In this document: positions 1 to 9,586 of the stretch, piece by piece | Layout of the letters: every line of letters begins with the position of its first letter | How positions within the stretch are numbered: position 1 is the first letter of the stretch | Assembly (NCBI GenBank): GCA_025936045.1 | Contig: JAICUB010000001.1 | Location: 124,001-188,000 of the forward strand | Direction: 5' to 3' | From: Polyangiaceae bacterium | Lineage (GTDB): Bacteria > Myxococcota_A > Polyangia > Polyangiales > Polyangiaceae | Length of the DNA stretch: 64,000 bases | The notes under the pieces: generated by a model | Told to the model about the DNA's origin: nothing | Database searches by the model: none | What the model saw: only the letters and a program-made list of their open reading frames with translations | Position numbers and translations under genes: made by a program

Positions 1-310
1 TCGCGACCGGCTTTTTCATCACCTTCCGAACCCCTTCCGGCGTTCGCGTCGTAGCGGCGGATACGACGACCACGGGTAAGGCAGCGAGCAGTGGGTTCGC
101 ATGGATGGCATCCAAGAACTCGGCGCCGTCCATCACGGGCATCATCATGTCGAGCAGGACGAGACAGGGTTTTTCGGGCATCGCGGCGAGTGCATCCAGT
201 GCTTCCTGGCCGTTCTCGGCTCCTCGAGCCGTGTAACCGGCATCGGCAAGCACGTCGATGAAGAGCTCGCGTAGATCCTCGGTGTCTTCGACCACGAGCA
301 CTGTTTTCAC
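1..310 (-). CDS. Response regulator receiver protein (3' end outside window)
   Basis: This partial gene was read directly because the track omits it. The translation starts VKTVLVVEDTEDLRELF and continues through the receiver landmarks: an acidic pair after the first strand (VVEDTED), the phospho-acceptor Asp in CLVLLDMMMPVMDG, the Ser after strand 4 (VVVVSAATT) and the switch Lys in VMKKPVA, where the window ends. It is a CheY-like domain, either stand-alone or the N-terminus of a larger regulator. GTG at 310 opens the frame, but a second GTG nine bases later has AAGGGTG at better spacing and may be the true start. It is divergent from the hybrid kinase that follows, about 110 bp away, so the two may be a pair. 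Confidence 0.85.
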   Translation of the reverse strand, partial: MKTVLVVEDTEDLRELFIDVLADAGYTARGAENGQEALDALAAMPEKPCLVLLDMMMPVMDGAEFLDAIHANPLLAALPVVVVSAATTRTPEGVRKVMKKPVA

Positions 311-419
311 CCTTTAAGTATAGTTCGCTTCATGGCCGAAAGCCGGATCGGTTCGCCGCGAGGCATTTTGCCGCGGCCCCAGCACCTGTGCTCGGGGTAC
401 AAAACGTAGACGACCATAC

Positions 420-3326
420 ATGGCTCCCGAGCGTCCCAACCGCCCCGCGCCCGAGGCTGCTATCCCCGTGACGGACTGCCAAAGGTTCGTGGACAGCTTC
501 ACGAGCCTCGCGATGTTCAGCCTGGCGCCCGACGGCACGGTCGCGTTCTGGAGCCGCGGCGCGGCTCTCGTCACGGGCTACACGGCGGAGGAGATGCTCG
601 GTCAGCATTTCTCGCGCTTGTACGCCAGTGAAGACATCCGGACGAGTAAGCCGAACCGGCAGCTCGAGGTCGCGCGCGAGTTCGGTCGCGTCGAGGACGA
701 GGGTTTCCGGGTGTGCAAAGACGGCTCGCGGTTGCGGGCCAACATGGTGATCACGACGATTGTCGACGAGCGCGGCGAACTTCGCGGGTTCGGCGTCGTG
801 GCGCGGGACGTCACGGCGAAGCGCCTCGCGGAGGAAGAGCTTCGTCAATCCGAGCAACGCTTTCACGGGCTCGTGGATGCCGTCGTCGACTACGCGATCT
901 TCATGCTGGACCCGGACGGCTACGTCTCGACGTGGAACGCGGGTGCTGCCCGGCTCAAGGGCTACACCGCCTCGGAGATCGTCGGTGAGCATTTTTCCGT
1001 CTTTTACACGCCGGAGGATCGCGCCGCCGGCAAGCCGCAGCGCTTTCTCGAAATAGTGCGCCGCGACGGCCGCATCGAGGACGAAGGCTTTCGTGTCAAG
1101 AAGGACGGCTCTCGTTTCTGGGCGGACGTCGTGATCACGGCGCTGCGCGACGAGAACGGAGAGGTCACCGGCTTTGCGAAGGTGACGCGCGACCTCACCG
1201 AGCGGCGGCAAGCTCAGGCCGAGCTCGTCCGCGAGCAGGTGGCACGAGCGGCCGCCGAGCAGGCCGGGCAGCGTGTGCGCGAGAGTGAGGAACGGTACCG
1301 AGCCCTGAGCAGCCGCCTCCAGGTCGTCTTCGAAGGCGTCGCGGACGCGATCATGGCTCAGGACAGCGAGGGGCGTATCGTCTTCGCCAACACCGCCGCC
1401 GCGACCGTGTTCGGTTTCGATTCACCCGAAGTGCTGATGAAGGCGAACGCGGACACCGTCTCGTCGCGGTTCGACGTCCTCGACCGGGACGATCGTCCGT
1501 CGGCCGGGCCGAAGCTTCGAGCCGCCGACATGCTCGCGAGCGGCCCGTCGACCGACGGCGTGCTGCACCTGAGAGATCGCCTCACGGGAATCGATCGTTG
1601 GGTCGCGACGCGGAACAGCAGGGTCTCGGGGGGAGGAGGGGAGCCCGATCTCGTCATCACCATTTGGCACGACGTTACCCCGGAGCGCCGTCGCGAAAGG
1701 CAGGCACGTTTCATCGCGGATGCCACCATCGCTCTGGCCGCGTCGCTCGACGAGCGCATGATGCTCACGTCATTGGCGGAAGCCTTGATCCCCGGCATCG
1801 GAGATTGGTGTTCGATCTCCCTCGTCTCCGAGGATGCCTTCGAGAACATCGCCGTGGCAGCGCGAGAAGGCAGGCTGTCGGCCGACCAGGAGCTCTTCCA
1901 CCGGACGTTCCTCGAGTCGAGCGGCGAGCGCGGGCCGAGACCCGCCGCTCGAACCGGCCAAACCATGCTTCTCGAATTCCCCGAATCCGACGTTGCGCAA
2001 GCGGCGCTCGTGGCGCCCATCAAATTGCGCCGCGAAACGATCGGCGTGATTGCCTTGTTCTTGGACCGCGGCACGCGCAGGTACGACTGGATGCACGTCG
2101 CCTCGGTCGAAGAGATCTGCCGGCGAACGTCGGCGGCCCTCGAGAATGCGCGACTGTTCGCAGCTGCGCAGCGAGCGGCCGCGAGCGCCGAGGAGGCGAG
2201 CCGCGCCAAGGACGAGTTTCTCGCGACCGTTTCCCATGAGCTTCGGACGCCGCTCACGGCCATCCTCGGTTGGGCGCGGTTGCTGGCGGATCGGACGAAG
2301 GAGCCGTCGATCGCGAAGCCGATCGACGTGATCCACAGGAATGCGCTCGCTCAGGCCAAAATCATCGACGACATTCTGGACGTGTCGCGCGTCATCACGG
2401 GCAAGTTCCGCCTCGAGACGAAGACCACCGAGATCGTGAGCATCGTGCGTGACGCTCTCGAAGTGGTTCGCCCGTCTGCCGCCGCCAAAGGCGTCGCACT
2501 CGAGTACACGACGGAAGCCGCAGCCATCGAGCTTGTCGCCGATCCTCAGCGGTTGCAGCAAGCGATCTGGAATCTGCTTTCCAACGCGGTGAAGTTCACC
2601 GACGCGGGGGGCAGGGTCTCCGTCAGCTTGCGGCGAACGGACGTCGCCTTGGTGGTCAACGTGCAAGACACCGGCGCCGGCATCGACGCGAGCTTCTTAC
2701 CTTTCGTCTTCGACCGCTTCAGACAGGCCGACGCCACGACCACCCGCCGCATCGGCGGCCTCGGCCTGGGCCTCGCGATCGTGCGGCACATCATCGAGCT
2801 CCACGGTGGCAGCGTGTCGGCCACGAGTGAAGGCTTGGGTAAAGGCTCCACGTTCAGCATCGTTCTGCCGTTGCGCGCCGTGGCGCAGGACGTGGACGAG
2901 GTTCGCCCCGCCGCTCCGAAGCCGGTGGAGAATGCCGGCGGAGCAGGCCTTTCGGGCGTCAAGGTCTTGGTGGTCGAGGATGACGACGACACGCGCGAGC
3001 TCATCGTGAACGCGCTGTCGCAACGCGGCGCGGAAGTCGTCAGCGCGGCGTCGGCTCTCGCCGGTTTCCAGCGCTTTCGCGAGCAGCGGCCCGACGTGAT
3101 CGTGAGCGACGTCGGGATGCCCGGGGAAGACGGCTACGCGTTCATCGCGCGCCTGCGCTCCTTACCGCTCGATGAAGGCGGGGAAGTCCCGGCGCTTGCT
3201 TTGACCGCCTTTGCGGGCGCGGAAGACCAACGGCGCGCACTTGCGGCCGGCTATACACTGCACGCCGGCAAGCCGATCGACCCGGACGCGCTGAGCTCCC
3301 TGGTGGCGCGCCTCGTCGCCGGCTAA
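420..3326 (+). CDS. Hybrid sensor histidine kinase (PAS-PAS-PAS-GAF-HisKA-HATPase-REC)
   Basis: This 968-residue soluble hybrid kinase has no signal peptide or membrane segment. Two closely similar PAS domains occupy about residues 20-260; both contain an EDEGFRVxKDGSR stretch, which suggests an internal duplication. A divergent third PAS (about 290-415) and a GAF domain (about 425-580) follow. The HisKA motif FLATVSHELRTPL carries His606. The ATPase domain shows N-box NLLSNAVKF, G1 DTGAGID and G2 GLGLGLAIV. A C-terminal receiver has the acidic cluster VVEDDDDT, the acceptor Asp897 in VIVSDVGMPGEDG and a Lys in HAGKPID. The chain can therefore autophosphorylate and pass phosphate to its own receiver. 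PAS/GAF sensing suggests a cytoplasmic cue, but the ligand cannot be deduced. A divergent receiver gene is the nearest candidate partner. Confidence 0.95.
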   Translation: MAPERPNRPAPEAAIPVTDCQRFVDSFTSLAMFSLAPDGTVAFWSRGAALVTGYTAEEMLGQHFSRLYASEDIRTSKPNRQLEVAREFGRVEDEGFRVCKDGSRLRANMVITTIVDERGELRGFGVVARDVTAKRLAEEELRQSEQRFHGLVDAVVDYAIFMLDPDGYVSTWNAGAARLKGYTASEIVGEHFSVFYTPEDRAAGKPQRFLEIVRRDGRIEDEGFRVKKDGSRFWADVVITALRDENGEVTGFAKVTRDLTERRQAQAELVREQVARAAAEQAGQRVRESEERYRALSSRLQVVFEGVADAIMAQDSEGRIVFANTAAATVFGFDSPEVLMKANADTVSSRFDVLDRDDRPSAGPKLRAADMLASGPSTDGVLHLRDRLTGIDRWVATRNSRVSGGGGEPDLVITIWHDVTPERRRERQARFIADATIALAASLDERMMLTSLAEALIPGIGDWCSISLVSEDAFENIAVAAREGRLSADQELFHRTFLESSGERGPRPAARTGQTMLLEFPESDVAQAALVAPIKLRRETIGVIALFLDRGTRRYDWMHVASVEEICRRTSAALENARLFAAAQRAAASAEEASRAKDEFLATVSHELRTPLTAILGWARLLADRTKEPSIAKPIDVIHRNALAQAKIIDDILDVSRVITGKFRLETKTTEIVSIVRDALEVVRPSAAAKGVALEYTTEAAAIELVADPQRLQQAIWNLLSNAVKFTDAGGRVSVSLRRTDVALVVNVQDTGAGIDASFLPFVFDRFRQADATTTRRIGGLGLGLAIVRHIIELHGGSVSATSEGLGKGSTFSIVLPLRAVAQDVDEVRPAAPKPVENAGGAGLSGVKVLVVEDDDDTRELIVNALSQRGAEVVSAASALAGFQRFREQRPDVIVSDVGMPGEDGYAFIARLRSLPLDEGGEVPALALTAFAGAEDQRRALAAGYTLHAGKPIDPDALSSLVARLVAG

Positions 3327-3416
3327 GCCCGCTCCCGACCCCGGCGGGGGGGACCTAGGCCCGCTATGGAATGCGCGATGCATACTGCCCCTCCGTAGAG
3401 AGGACACGGAGCGCGG

Positions 3417-3629
3417 ATGGAGTCTTCGGTCAACCCAGAAAACCTAGTGATCACCAACGTTTTGCCGGACGCCGACGGGCGCCACACGCCGCATGACGAC
3501 TGGGAGCGCGTGTGGCGATTGTCGCCGCGTGAGGTGTTTAACTACGCTCAGAGCGCCCGCGTCGTTTGCCGTGAGCTCGGGCTCCGGCCCGTCGGAAGCG
3601 CACGGCAGCGCAACCGCGCGCGCAACTAG
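3417..3629 (+). CDS. Small hypothetical protein
   Basis: This 70-residue protein has no family I recognise. The start is supported by a purine-rich GAGAGGACACGGAG stretch upstream. It begins with a polar segment, has a central part rich in Trp, Asp and His (HDDWERVWRLSPREVF) and ends in a basic tail (SARQRNRARN). There is no signal peptide or membrane segment. It sits alone between the hybrid kinase and a convergent hydrolase gene, ending only a few bases from that gene's stop. Codon use fits the neighbours, so it looks like a real small protein, but its function is unknown. Confidence 0.5.
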   Translation: MESSVNPENLVITNVLPDADGRHTPHDDWERVWRLSPREVFNYAQSARVVCRELGLRPVGSARQRNRARN

Positions 3630-3633
3630 CGGC

Positions 3634-4248
3634 TCAGCTCCCGTCCCGAGTCAGCCGCGCCAAATCGAGGTCGTCCGCGGGTGTCGTGGTCGCGCCGAGC
3701 ACGCGCTCCAGGATTCGGAACGCCGCATGCGCGTCGTCTTCGTCGATCGCGGCAGTGCAATCGCGCGGCACGAAGAGCTCGTAGTCGCGAAGGAAGGCGT
3801 CGTTGGCCGTAAAAAGTAAACAGCGCTCGACCGAGAAACCGGTGAGGATGAGCCTGCGCGCGCGCAAGTACACGAGCAGCGTGTCGAGCGGAGTCGAATA
3901 GAAGCCCGAGTGCTTGGGTTTCAATACGACGTAGTCGCAAGGTTCCGGGACGAGCAAGCGGGCGAGGGGACGGCCCGGTGCGTCTTCCGACAAACACTCC
4001 TCGAGCACAAGGCGCACGTCGGAGCGCCAGCGTGCGGCGTTGTCGTTGATGTAGATCGCGGGAATACCCGCTCGTTTGAACGCGGCTTTCAGCGCCGCGA
4101 TGCGCTGGCCCACCTCGACCGCGCGCGGGACGAAACGTTCGCTGCCTTCGAAGCGCAGCGGGTTCAGGACGTCCACGAGGAGCAGGACCGCGGGACAGCT
4201 GTCCGGGACGTTGCCGTGGAGGTCGGGATGCTTTTCCGGATGGGGCAT
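3634..4248 (-). CDS. Isochorismatase-family cysteine hydrolase
   Basis: This 204-residue protein shows the cysteine-hydrolase triad of the isochorismatase/nicotinamidase superfamily: Asp26 in the first strand (AVLLLVDVLN), Lys110 in LKPKHSGF and Cys143 in LTGFSVERCLLFT. The family is a single Rossmann-like alpha/beta domain that hydrolyses amides or vinyl ethers. Substrates range from isochorismate to nicotinamide and carbamoyl compounds, and the sequence does not say which applies here. It has no signal peptide and should be cytoplasmic. ATG at 4248 starts just before the conserved first strand. It is divergent from the UvrA2 gene with 133 bp between. The overlapping longer frames on both strands are shadows. 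Confidence 0.85.
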   Translation of the reverse strand: MPHPEKHPDLHGNVPDSCPAVLLLVDVLNPLRFEGSERFVPRAVEVGQRIAALKAAFKRAGIPAIYINDNAARWRSDVRLVLEECLSEDAPGRPLARLLVPEPCDYVVLKPKHSGFYSTPLDTLLVYLRARRLILTGFSVERCLLFTANDAFLRDYELFVPRDCTAAIDEDDAHAAFRILERVLGATTTPADDLDLARLTRDGS

Positions 4249-4381
4249 GGCGCTTCGAAGTGGATTGCAAGCTTCGCGCGCGAGGTCCGCCGCGCCGCCT
4301 CACAAAGTTGCCACGCTCGAGGCAATCCTGAGCCGTACGCGCGATTGGCCGCGCTGCTTCATCGCGCATAAGAGTTGCGTG

Positions 4382-6925
4382 ATGTCCCGAGTGCCTTTGA
4401 GCTCAGCGTCAGAAGCTCCCGCGTCGGCCCACATGGTCCGCGTGCGCGGGGCACGCGAGCACAATCTGCAAAACGTGAGCGTCGACATCCCGCGTGGGGC
4501 GCTCGTGGTCTTCACGGGGATCTCGGGTTCGGGAAAGTCCTCGCTCGCGTTCGGCACGATCTACGCGGAGGCGCAGCGGCGGTACCTCGAGTCGGTGTCG
4601 CCTTACGCGCGACGCCTGTTCCACCAGATGGCGGCGCCCGACGTCGACGACATCGAGGGCTTGCCGCCCGCCGTCGCGCTCCAACAGCAGCGCGGCGGGA
4701 CGACCGCGCGCTCGTCGGTCGGCAGCGTCACCACGCTTTCGAATCTGATTCGCATGCTCTATTCGCGCGCCGGCGACTACCCGCGCGGACAGTCGCTGCT
4801 CTACGCGGAGTCGTTCTCACCGAACACGCCGGAGGGGGCCTGTCCGCGCTGTCAGGGACTCGGCCGCTTGTATGACGTGACCGAGCAGTCGATGGTACCC
4901 GATCCCTCGCTCACCCTGCGCGAGCGAGCCGTCGCGGCGTGGCCGACGGCGTGGCAAGGGCAAAACCTCCGCGATATCTTGACCACGCTGGGACACGACG
5001 TCGATCGGCCGTGGCGCGAGCTGCCGAAGAAGACTCGCGACTGGATCTTGTTCACGGACGAACAGCCGACCGTGCCCGTCTACGCCGGCTTCGATCGCGC
5101 GGAGGTGCAGCGCGCTCTCAGGCGCAAGCAGGAGCCGAGCTACCAAGGCACCTTCACGAGCGCGCGCCGCTACGTGCTCCATACCTTCGCGACCACCGAG
5201 AGCGCGATGATGAAGCGGCGCGTCGCCGAGTTCCTCGTGAGCACCGAGTGCCCCGAATGCCGTGGCAAGCGGCTCAGACGCGAGGTGCTGTCGGTGAAGT
5301 TTGCCGGGCTCGACATCGGGGCCCTCTCCGAGCTGCCGCTCGAGGAGCTCGCGCAGCTCTTCTCGCCGTACGCGCGCGGCGAGGCCAAAAAGTCGAAGTT
5401 CGGCCGCGAACACCCGGAAAAAGCGCTCGTGCTCGAGCGCATCGCGGCGGATCTCTCGACGCGGCTCGCCGTGATTCTCGACTTGGGGCTCGGTTATCTG
5501 ACGCTCGAGCGCAGCACGCCGACGCTCTCGCCCGGCGAGCTGCAGCGGCTTCGGCTCGCGACGCAGGTGCGCTCCAATCTGTTCGGCGTGATTTACGTAC
5601 TCGACGAGCCTTCGGCGGGGCTTCATCCCGCGGACACGGAAGCGCTGCTCCGCGCGCTCGACGGCCTGAAGGCGTCCGGCAACTCGATCTTCGTCGTGGA
5701 GCACGAGCTCGACGTCATCCGACATGCCGATTGGATCGTCGACGTCGGGCCCGGCGCGGGGCAACACGGCGGCAAGGTGTTGCATAGCGGTCCGCTCGCC
5801 GAGCTCGCTCACGTCGAGGCCTCCGTGACACGGAGATTCGTGTGCGAGCCCGAAGCCCGCGCGCCGCGCCGTGTGCGCAAAGCGGCCGAATGGCTGCGTG
5901 TCCGCGGCGCGACCCGCAACAACGTCCGCAAGCTCGACGTCGCGTTCCCACTCGGGGTGCTGACGAGCGTGACCGGCGTCTCCGGTTCCGGAAAATCGAC
6001 GCTCGTGAGCCAACTGCTCGTCGAGCTCGTCGCCCGGGAGCTCGGCCAGGGCGCGCCCGCGACCGAGCGGGACGTGGACGAGCTCGACCGGCAGCCGCTT
6101 TCGCCGCTCCTCGGGCGCATCACCGACGGCATGTCGCACGTCAAGCGACTCGTCGTCGTCGACCAAAAGCCGATCGGCCGCACGCCGCGCTCGAACCTCG
6201 CGACGTACACCGGTCTCTTCGACGAGGTGCGCAAGCTCTTCGCGGCGACCAAGGCCGCACGCGCGCGGCGCTACACGCCCGGGCGCTTCTCCTTCAACGT
6301 CGCCGCCGGCCGCTGCGCGCATTGCCAAGGCGAAGGCTTCGTGATGGTCGAGCTCTTGTTCCTACCGAGCGTGTACGCGCCGTGTCCGACCTGCAACGGA
6401 GCGCGCTACAACCCGGCGACGCTCGAGATCGAGTATCAGGGCAAAAACATCGCGGAGGTCCTGGGACTGACGGTCGAAGCGGCGCTCGAATTCTTCGTCG
6501 CGGCCCCCGAAGTCGAAAGGCCGCTCGGAGTGCTGCGTGAAGTCGGGCTCTCCTACTTGCGTCTCGGACAGCCGGCCACCGAGCTCTCGGGCGGTGAAGC
6601 GCAACGCATCAAGCTCGCCGCCGAGCTCGGCGGCGTCCGGCGCGCGGGCACCTTGTACGTCTTGGACGAGCCGACCACGGGCCTACATCCGGCGGACGTC
6701 GAGCGCTTGCTCGGCCAGATCCACCGTCTCGTCGACGGAGGAGCGACGGCTATCGTCGTCGAGCACGACCTCCGCGTCATTGCCGACAGCGATTGGATCA
6801 TCGACCTCGGCCCGGGTGCGGGCAAAGAAGGCGGCCGTATCGTGGCCGAAACGACGCCGGCCGAGCTCGTGCACGTCGCGGCCAGTCGGACCGCGCCTTA
6901 CTTGAAGTCGTTCTTGTCGGCCTAG
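4382..6925 (+). CDS. UvrA2-type excinuclease ABC subunit A-like ATPase
   Basis: This double ABC ATPase of the UvrA family has about 847 residues from the ATG at 4382. Walker A motifs are GISGSGKSS (Lys52) and GVSGSGKST. Signature motifs are [11 protein letters not shown] in the first half, where the usual SGGE is replaced, and [11 protein letters not shown] in the second. Both Walker B motifs are VLDEP. The region after [21 protein letters not shown] goes straight to [11 protein letters not shown], so the UvrB-binding insert and half of the first zinc finger are absent. The second zinc module (CAHCQGEG and CPTCNGARY) is intact. These are hallmarks of UvrA2-type proteins, which are linked to DNA damage or intercalator tolerance and do not replace UvrA. 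The track's extension to 4076 overlaps the divergent hydrolase and is not used. Confidence 0.9.
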   Translation: MSRVPLSSASEAPASAHMVRVRGAREHNLQNVSVDIPRGALVVFTGISGSGKSSLAFGTIYAEAQRRYLESVSPYARRLFHQMAAPDVDDIEGLPPAVALQQQRGGTTARSSVGSVTTLSNLIRMLYSRAGDYPRGQSLLYAESFSPNTPEGACPRCQGLGRLYDVTEQSMVPDPSLTLRERAVAAWPTAWQGQNLRDILTTLGHDVDRPWRELPKKTRDWILFTDEQPTVPVYAGFDRAEVQRALRRKQEPSYQGTFTSARRYVLHTFATTESAMMKRRVAEFLVSTECPECRGKRLRREVLSVKFAGLDIGALSELPLEELAQLFSPYARGEAKKSKFGREHPEKALVLERIAADLSTRLAVILDLGLGYLTLERSTPTLSPGELQRLRLATQVRSNLFGVIYVLDEPSAGLHPADTEALLRALDGLKASGNSIFVVEHELDVIRHADWIVDVGPGAGQHGGKVLHSGPLAELAHVEASVTRRFVCEPEARAPRRVRKAAEWLRVRGATRNNVRKLDVAFPLGVLTSVTGVSGSGKSTLVSQLLVELVARELGQGAPATERDVDELDRQPLSPLLGRITDGMSHVKRLVVVDQKPIGRTPRSNLATYTGLFDEVRKLFAATKAARARRYTPGRFSFNVAAGRCAHCQGEGFVMVELLFLPSVYAPCPTCNGARYNPATLEIEYQGKNIAEVLGLTVEAALEFFVAAPEVERPLGVLREVGLSYLRLGQPATELSGGEAQRIKLAAELGGVRRAGTLYVLDEPTTGLHPADVERLLGQIHRLVDGGATAIVVEHDLRVIADSDWIIDLGPGAGKEGGRIVAETTPAELVHVAASRTAPYLKSFLSA

Positions 6926-6932
6926 CGCGGCG

Positions 6933-8492
6933 TCATTTCACGGCAACGTTCTCGTACCAAACCACGTTGTTCGTCGGGCTCGTCCCGATCGCGACGATGT
7001 CCGGCGCACCGTCGCCGTTCAGGTCCTTCACGTCGATACCGGAGACGGCGACGGTGCCCATGGCGAGCGGGATTTTGTCCCACTTTTGCGTGCTCGGGAC
7101 GTAGCGGTAAATGAGCTCGGTCAGGGCGCCTTGGCCGCCCCCCGCGACCACTTCGTCGAAGCCGTCGCCGTTGAAGTCCGCGACCATCAGGCCGTGGCCG
7201 TGCTGGAAATCCGCGCCGAGATCGAGGCGAGTCCAGAGCGCCGTCGCCTCCGCGCCGGGCGTGTAAATCACGCCATCCGTGCCGTGCCACGGGTCGATCG
7301 TCGCAATGAAGCGCGCGCCGCCGAGGCTCCCGAGCCCGACTTCACTCGAACCCTTGGTCGGAGGGTGACCGACGGCACCGGCGCCGAGGTGCTCGGCCGT
7401 GCTGCCGAGCGACGGGCGAAACAGATCGACGCCGTCATTGGCCGCCGTGAGGATGTCTTCGGCCTCGTCGCCGTCCCAATCGACGACTTCGATGCCGTGC
7501 GCCGTTTCGAGGTGCGTGCTGTCGAGCACCCTGCTCGCCCAGGTGCCCGTCGCGGGATCGGCCGGGATGCTGAACGCCGTGAGCGCGACCGCCCCCGCGT
7601 GCGTCGTCGGGTCGGAATTGACGCCGAAAATCGGCAAATCGATGAGCTCCTTCTTTCCGTCGCCGTCGAGGTCGCCCCAGCGCAGTCGATGCGACGTCGG
7701 AACGGCGCCGATCGCGTGCAGCGTCCAAGCCTGACTCTGCGTCGGATCAGCGGGAGCTTCGGCCCACGACACCGTACCTCCGCTCGTGGTGTTACTCATG
7801 TCGAAGTCGCTCGCCACGGCGAGATCGAGGTGCCCGTCGCCGTTGACGTCGTAGGGCGCGCAGTAGATGAGTTGCTTCGCTTTCGTCGTGATCGTGTACC
7901 TGGTCCACGTCGGGTTTTTGAACCAGACGAGTCCGTCGGAACCCGACGAGAGCGCGACCACGTCCGGCTTGCCGTCAGCGTCGATGTCGGCGACGACGGT
8001 CATGTACCCGGAGTCGAAGCTCGCGATCGTGTGCTCGGTGAACGTCGGAAAAGCGCTGCTCCACGTGGCAGCGGGCGCACCGGCTTGCGCCCCGCCGCCC
8101 GCCGCGCCCGCTGAAGTGCCACCCGTGCCCGCGTCGGCGCTCGTCGTGCCGCCCGTCTCGGGGACGCCGCTGCCGCTCGTGCCGCCGCTGCCGGCGCCAG
8201 CGGAGATACCGTTGCCGCCGTTGGAAGACGTGCCGCCGGCTCCCGTGCCGGACGTGCCGCCTGCTGTCGTGGTCCCGCCGCCGCCCGTCGTGTTTCCAGG
8301 GGAGCTGGTTCCACCGAGGCCCGCGGTGGCGCTCATGCCGCCAGCGCCGTTCGTCATACCGGCTGCATTTTGCCGAGCGCCGGCTCCGGCGCCCCCCGCG
8401 TGCGTGCCGTCGGATTTGCCTCCGCTCGAGCACGAGAGTGCGACGGCGGCGCACCCGAGCGGAGCTACCCACGACGTGGAGCGACGGCTCAT
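6933..8492 (-). CDS. Lipoprotein with FG-GAP/VCBS repeats
   Basis: This 519-residue exported protein has a lipoprotein signal ending VALSCSSGG, then about 100 residues rich in Gly, Ala, Ser and Thr, then a repeat domain. The repeats carry the calcium-binding FG-GAP/VCBS pattern, for example DIDADGKPDVVALS, DVNGDGHLDLAVAS, DLDGDGKKELIDL, DWDGDEAEDILTA, DFNGDGFDEVVAGG and DLNGDGAPDIVAIG. Six or more copies fit a seven-bladed propeller of the integrin-alpha type. It should be tethered to the outer membrane and display an interaction domain. I see no catalytic motif. It converges with the UvrA2 gene with only 7 bp between stops. Confidence 0.85.
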   Translation of the reverse strand: MSRRSTSWVAPLGCAAVALSCSSGGKSDGTHAGGAGAGARQNAAGMTNGAGGMSATAGLGGTSSPGNTTGGGGTTTAGGTSGTGAGGTSSNGGNGISAGAGSGGTSGSGVPETGGTTSADAGTGGTSAGAAGGGAQAGAPAATWSSAFPTFTEHTIASFDSGYMTVVADIDADGKPDVVALSSGSDGLVWFKNPTWTRYTITTKAKQLIYCAPYDVNGDGHLDLAVASDFDMSNTTSGGTVSWAEAPADPTQSQAWTLHAIGAVPTSHRLRWGDLDGDGKKELIDLPIFGVNSDPTTHAGAVALTAFSIPADPATGTWASRVLDSTHLETAHGIEVVDWDGDEAEDILTAANDGVDLFRPSLGSTAEHLGAGAVGHPPTKGSSEVGLGSLGGARFIATIDPWHGTDGVIYTPGAEATALWTRLDLGADFQHGHGLMVADFNGDGFDEVVAGGGQGALTELIYRYVPSTQKWDKIPLAMGTVAVSGIDVKDLNGDGAPDIVAIGTSPTNNVVWYENVAVK

Positions 8493-8581
8493 TGCCTTGA
8501 AGTATGCCCGCGGATCGCCGCGCGGCTTTGCGGCGCGAGAAGCTCCCGTCTGACGGCAATTTTATTAAGCCCCCCTGAACT

Positions 8582-9316
8582 CTACGCCGGTGCCTTGCGT
8601 AGCAGCAGGCTTTCGCGCAGCACGAGCCCGACGAGGATCGTCGAGAGCACGGCCGACGAGCCCCAAGTCCCGAGGCCCAAACCGCCGTGCGCGGGCGCTT
8701 TGGTCAGTACGTCGCCCAGGGTCGCGCCGAACGGCCGCGTGAGCACGAACGCGACCCAGAAGAGCGCCACGCGCGAGAGTCGCGTGAGGAACGTGAGTAG
8801 AACGACGACGGCAAGCAAGCTCCCGATGAGCAACGCTCCGCCAGCGAAGCCGAGCCCGGAGCTATCGGCCAGAAAATCACCGAGCGCGGTGCCGAGCGTG
8901 TTCGAGAACAAAATCGCCGTCCAATAGAACACCTCGGCGCGGCGGCTCATCGCGCGGTCGACCGCCAGCGAATGCTCCGTCCGGCGCCAGAGTGCGAGAA
9001 CGGCGAGCAGCAACGTGAGGAGGAGGGCGCTCCCGAGCGGGTACCCGAGCTCGAGCGTTCGGTCCATGAAGTCCGACATGGTCGTGCCGGCGGTGCTGGT
9101 CGCGACGATCACGGCCCAATAAAGCGGGGGGTGATAGCGCTTGGACGAAAGCTGACCCGCGAGCGTCGCAGCGAAGAAGCCAAGCAAGATCAGCGAGCTT
9201 ATGGCGTAGCCCACGCGCAACGTCATCGATAGGAGATCACCCGCGGTCTCCCCCAGCGTCGTCGCGGATATTTTCATGATCCAGAACGCGAGGTTGATGC
9301 GCGGGAGCTTATTCAC
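8582..9316 (-). CDS. COG4705-like multi-spanning membrane protein
   Basis: This integral membrane protein has about 244 residues with roughly seven or eight hydrophobic segments. Repeated motifs such as KISATTLGETAGD, TAGTTMSDFMDRT, NTLGTALGDFLAD and RPFGATLGDVLTK show an internal duplication of a T-x-G-x-x-x-x-D-(F/L) unit. This pattern is what I associate with the uncharacterised COG4705 membrane-anchored proteins. The function is unknown; the repeated polar Thr/Asp positions inside helices suggest a transport or ion-handling role, which is inference. The start was set at the GTG giving VNKLPRINLAFWIMKIS because family members begin near this point. The track extends 27 residues upstream to another GTG and neither start has a clear ribosome site. 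Confidence 0.75.
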   Translation of the reverse strand: MNKLPRINLAFWIMKISATTLGETAGDLLSMTLRVGYAISSLILLGFFAATLAGQLSSKRYHPPLYWAVIVATSTAGTTMSDFMDRTLELGYPLGSALLLTLLLAVLALWRRTEHSLAVDRAMSRRAEVFYWTAILFSNTLGTALGDFLADSSGLGFAGGALLIGSLLAVVVLLTFLTRLSRVALFWVAFVLTRPFGATLGDVLTKAPAHGGLGLGTWGSSAVLSTILVGLVLRESLLLRKAPA

Positions 9317-9519
9317 GGGAGGGCACTCGAGAAGGCAGAGGCGAGCATCGCACGCGGTGAGGCCGGGCAGTCGGCCCTCGAGGACTTTCGCGGCCACTGC
9401 TGCACGTCGTGTAAACGTGAACAGTCAGCATGTTCGCGCTTACGCCGAGCCCGTTCGGGTCGAGGTGCGGGCCGCCGGTGAAAACTCGCAGAAACGCCGT
9501 CGGTCGGCGGGGGAGCGCT

Positions 9520-9536
9520 TGGCACGCTCCTCGCTT
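9520..9536 (+). promoter_or_regulatory. Candidate sigma54 (-24/-12) promoter
   Basis: The sequence TGGCACGCTCCTCGCTT matches the RpoN consensus TGGCACG-N4-TTGC with one mismatch (TCGC for TTGC) and the exact 12-base spacing between the GG and GC elements. It lies about 50 bp upstream of the propeller lipoprotein start, on the same strand and in a non-coding gap. Sigma54 promoters are common in myxobacteria. No enhancer-binding protein is encoded next to it, so the controlling activator is unknown. Confidence 0.5.
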
Positions 9537-9586
9537 AGGCGCGCTCGCAGTCGTGCTTCGACCCCAGGAAAGCGAACCAAGCGAAC

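Noticed and set aside
4817-6328. 503-codon minus-strand frame
   Set aside because: It is antisense to UvrA2, which has complete Walker and zinc motifs.
8080-8420. Gly-codon rich direct repeats, also at 29.95-30.3, 47.85-48.2 and 57.8-58.1 kb
   Set aside because: These are irregular low-complexity linkers inside coding sequence, not CRISPR repeats or satellite DNA.
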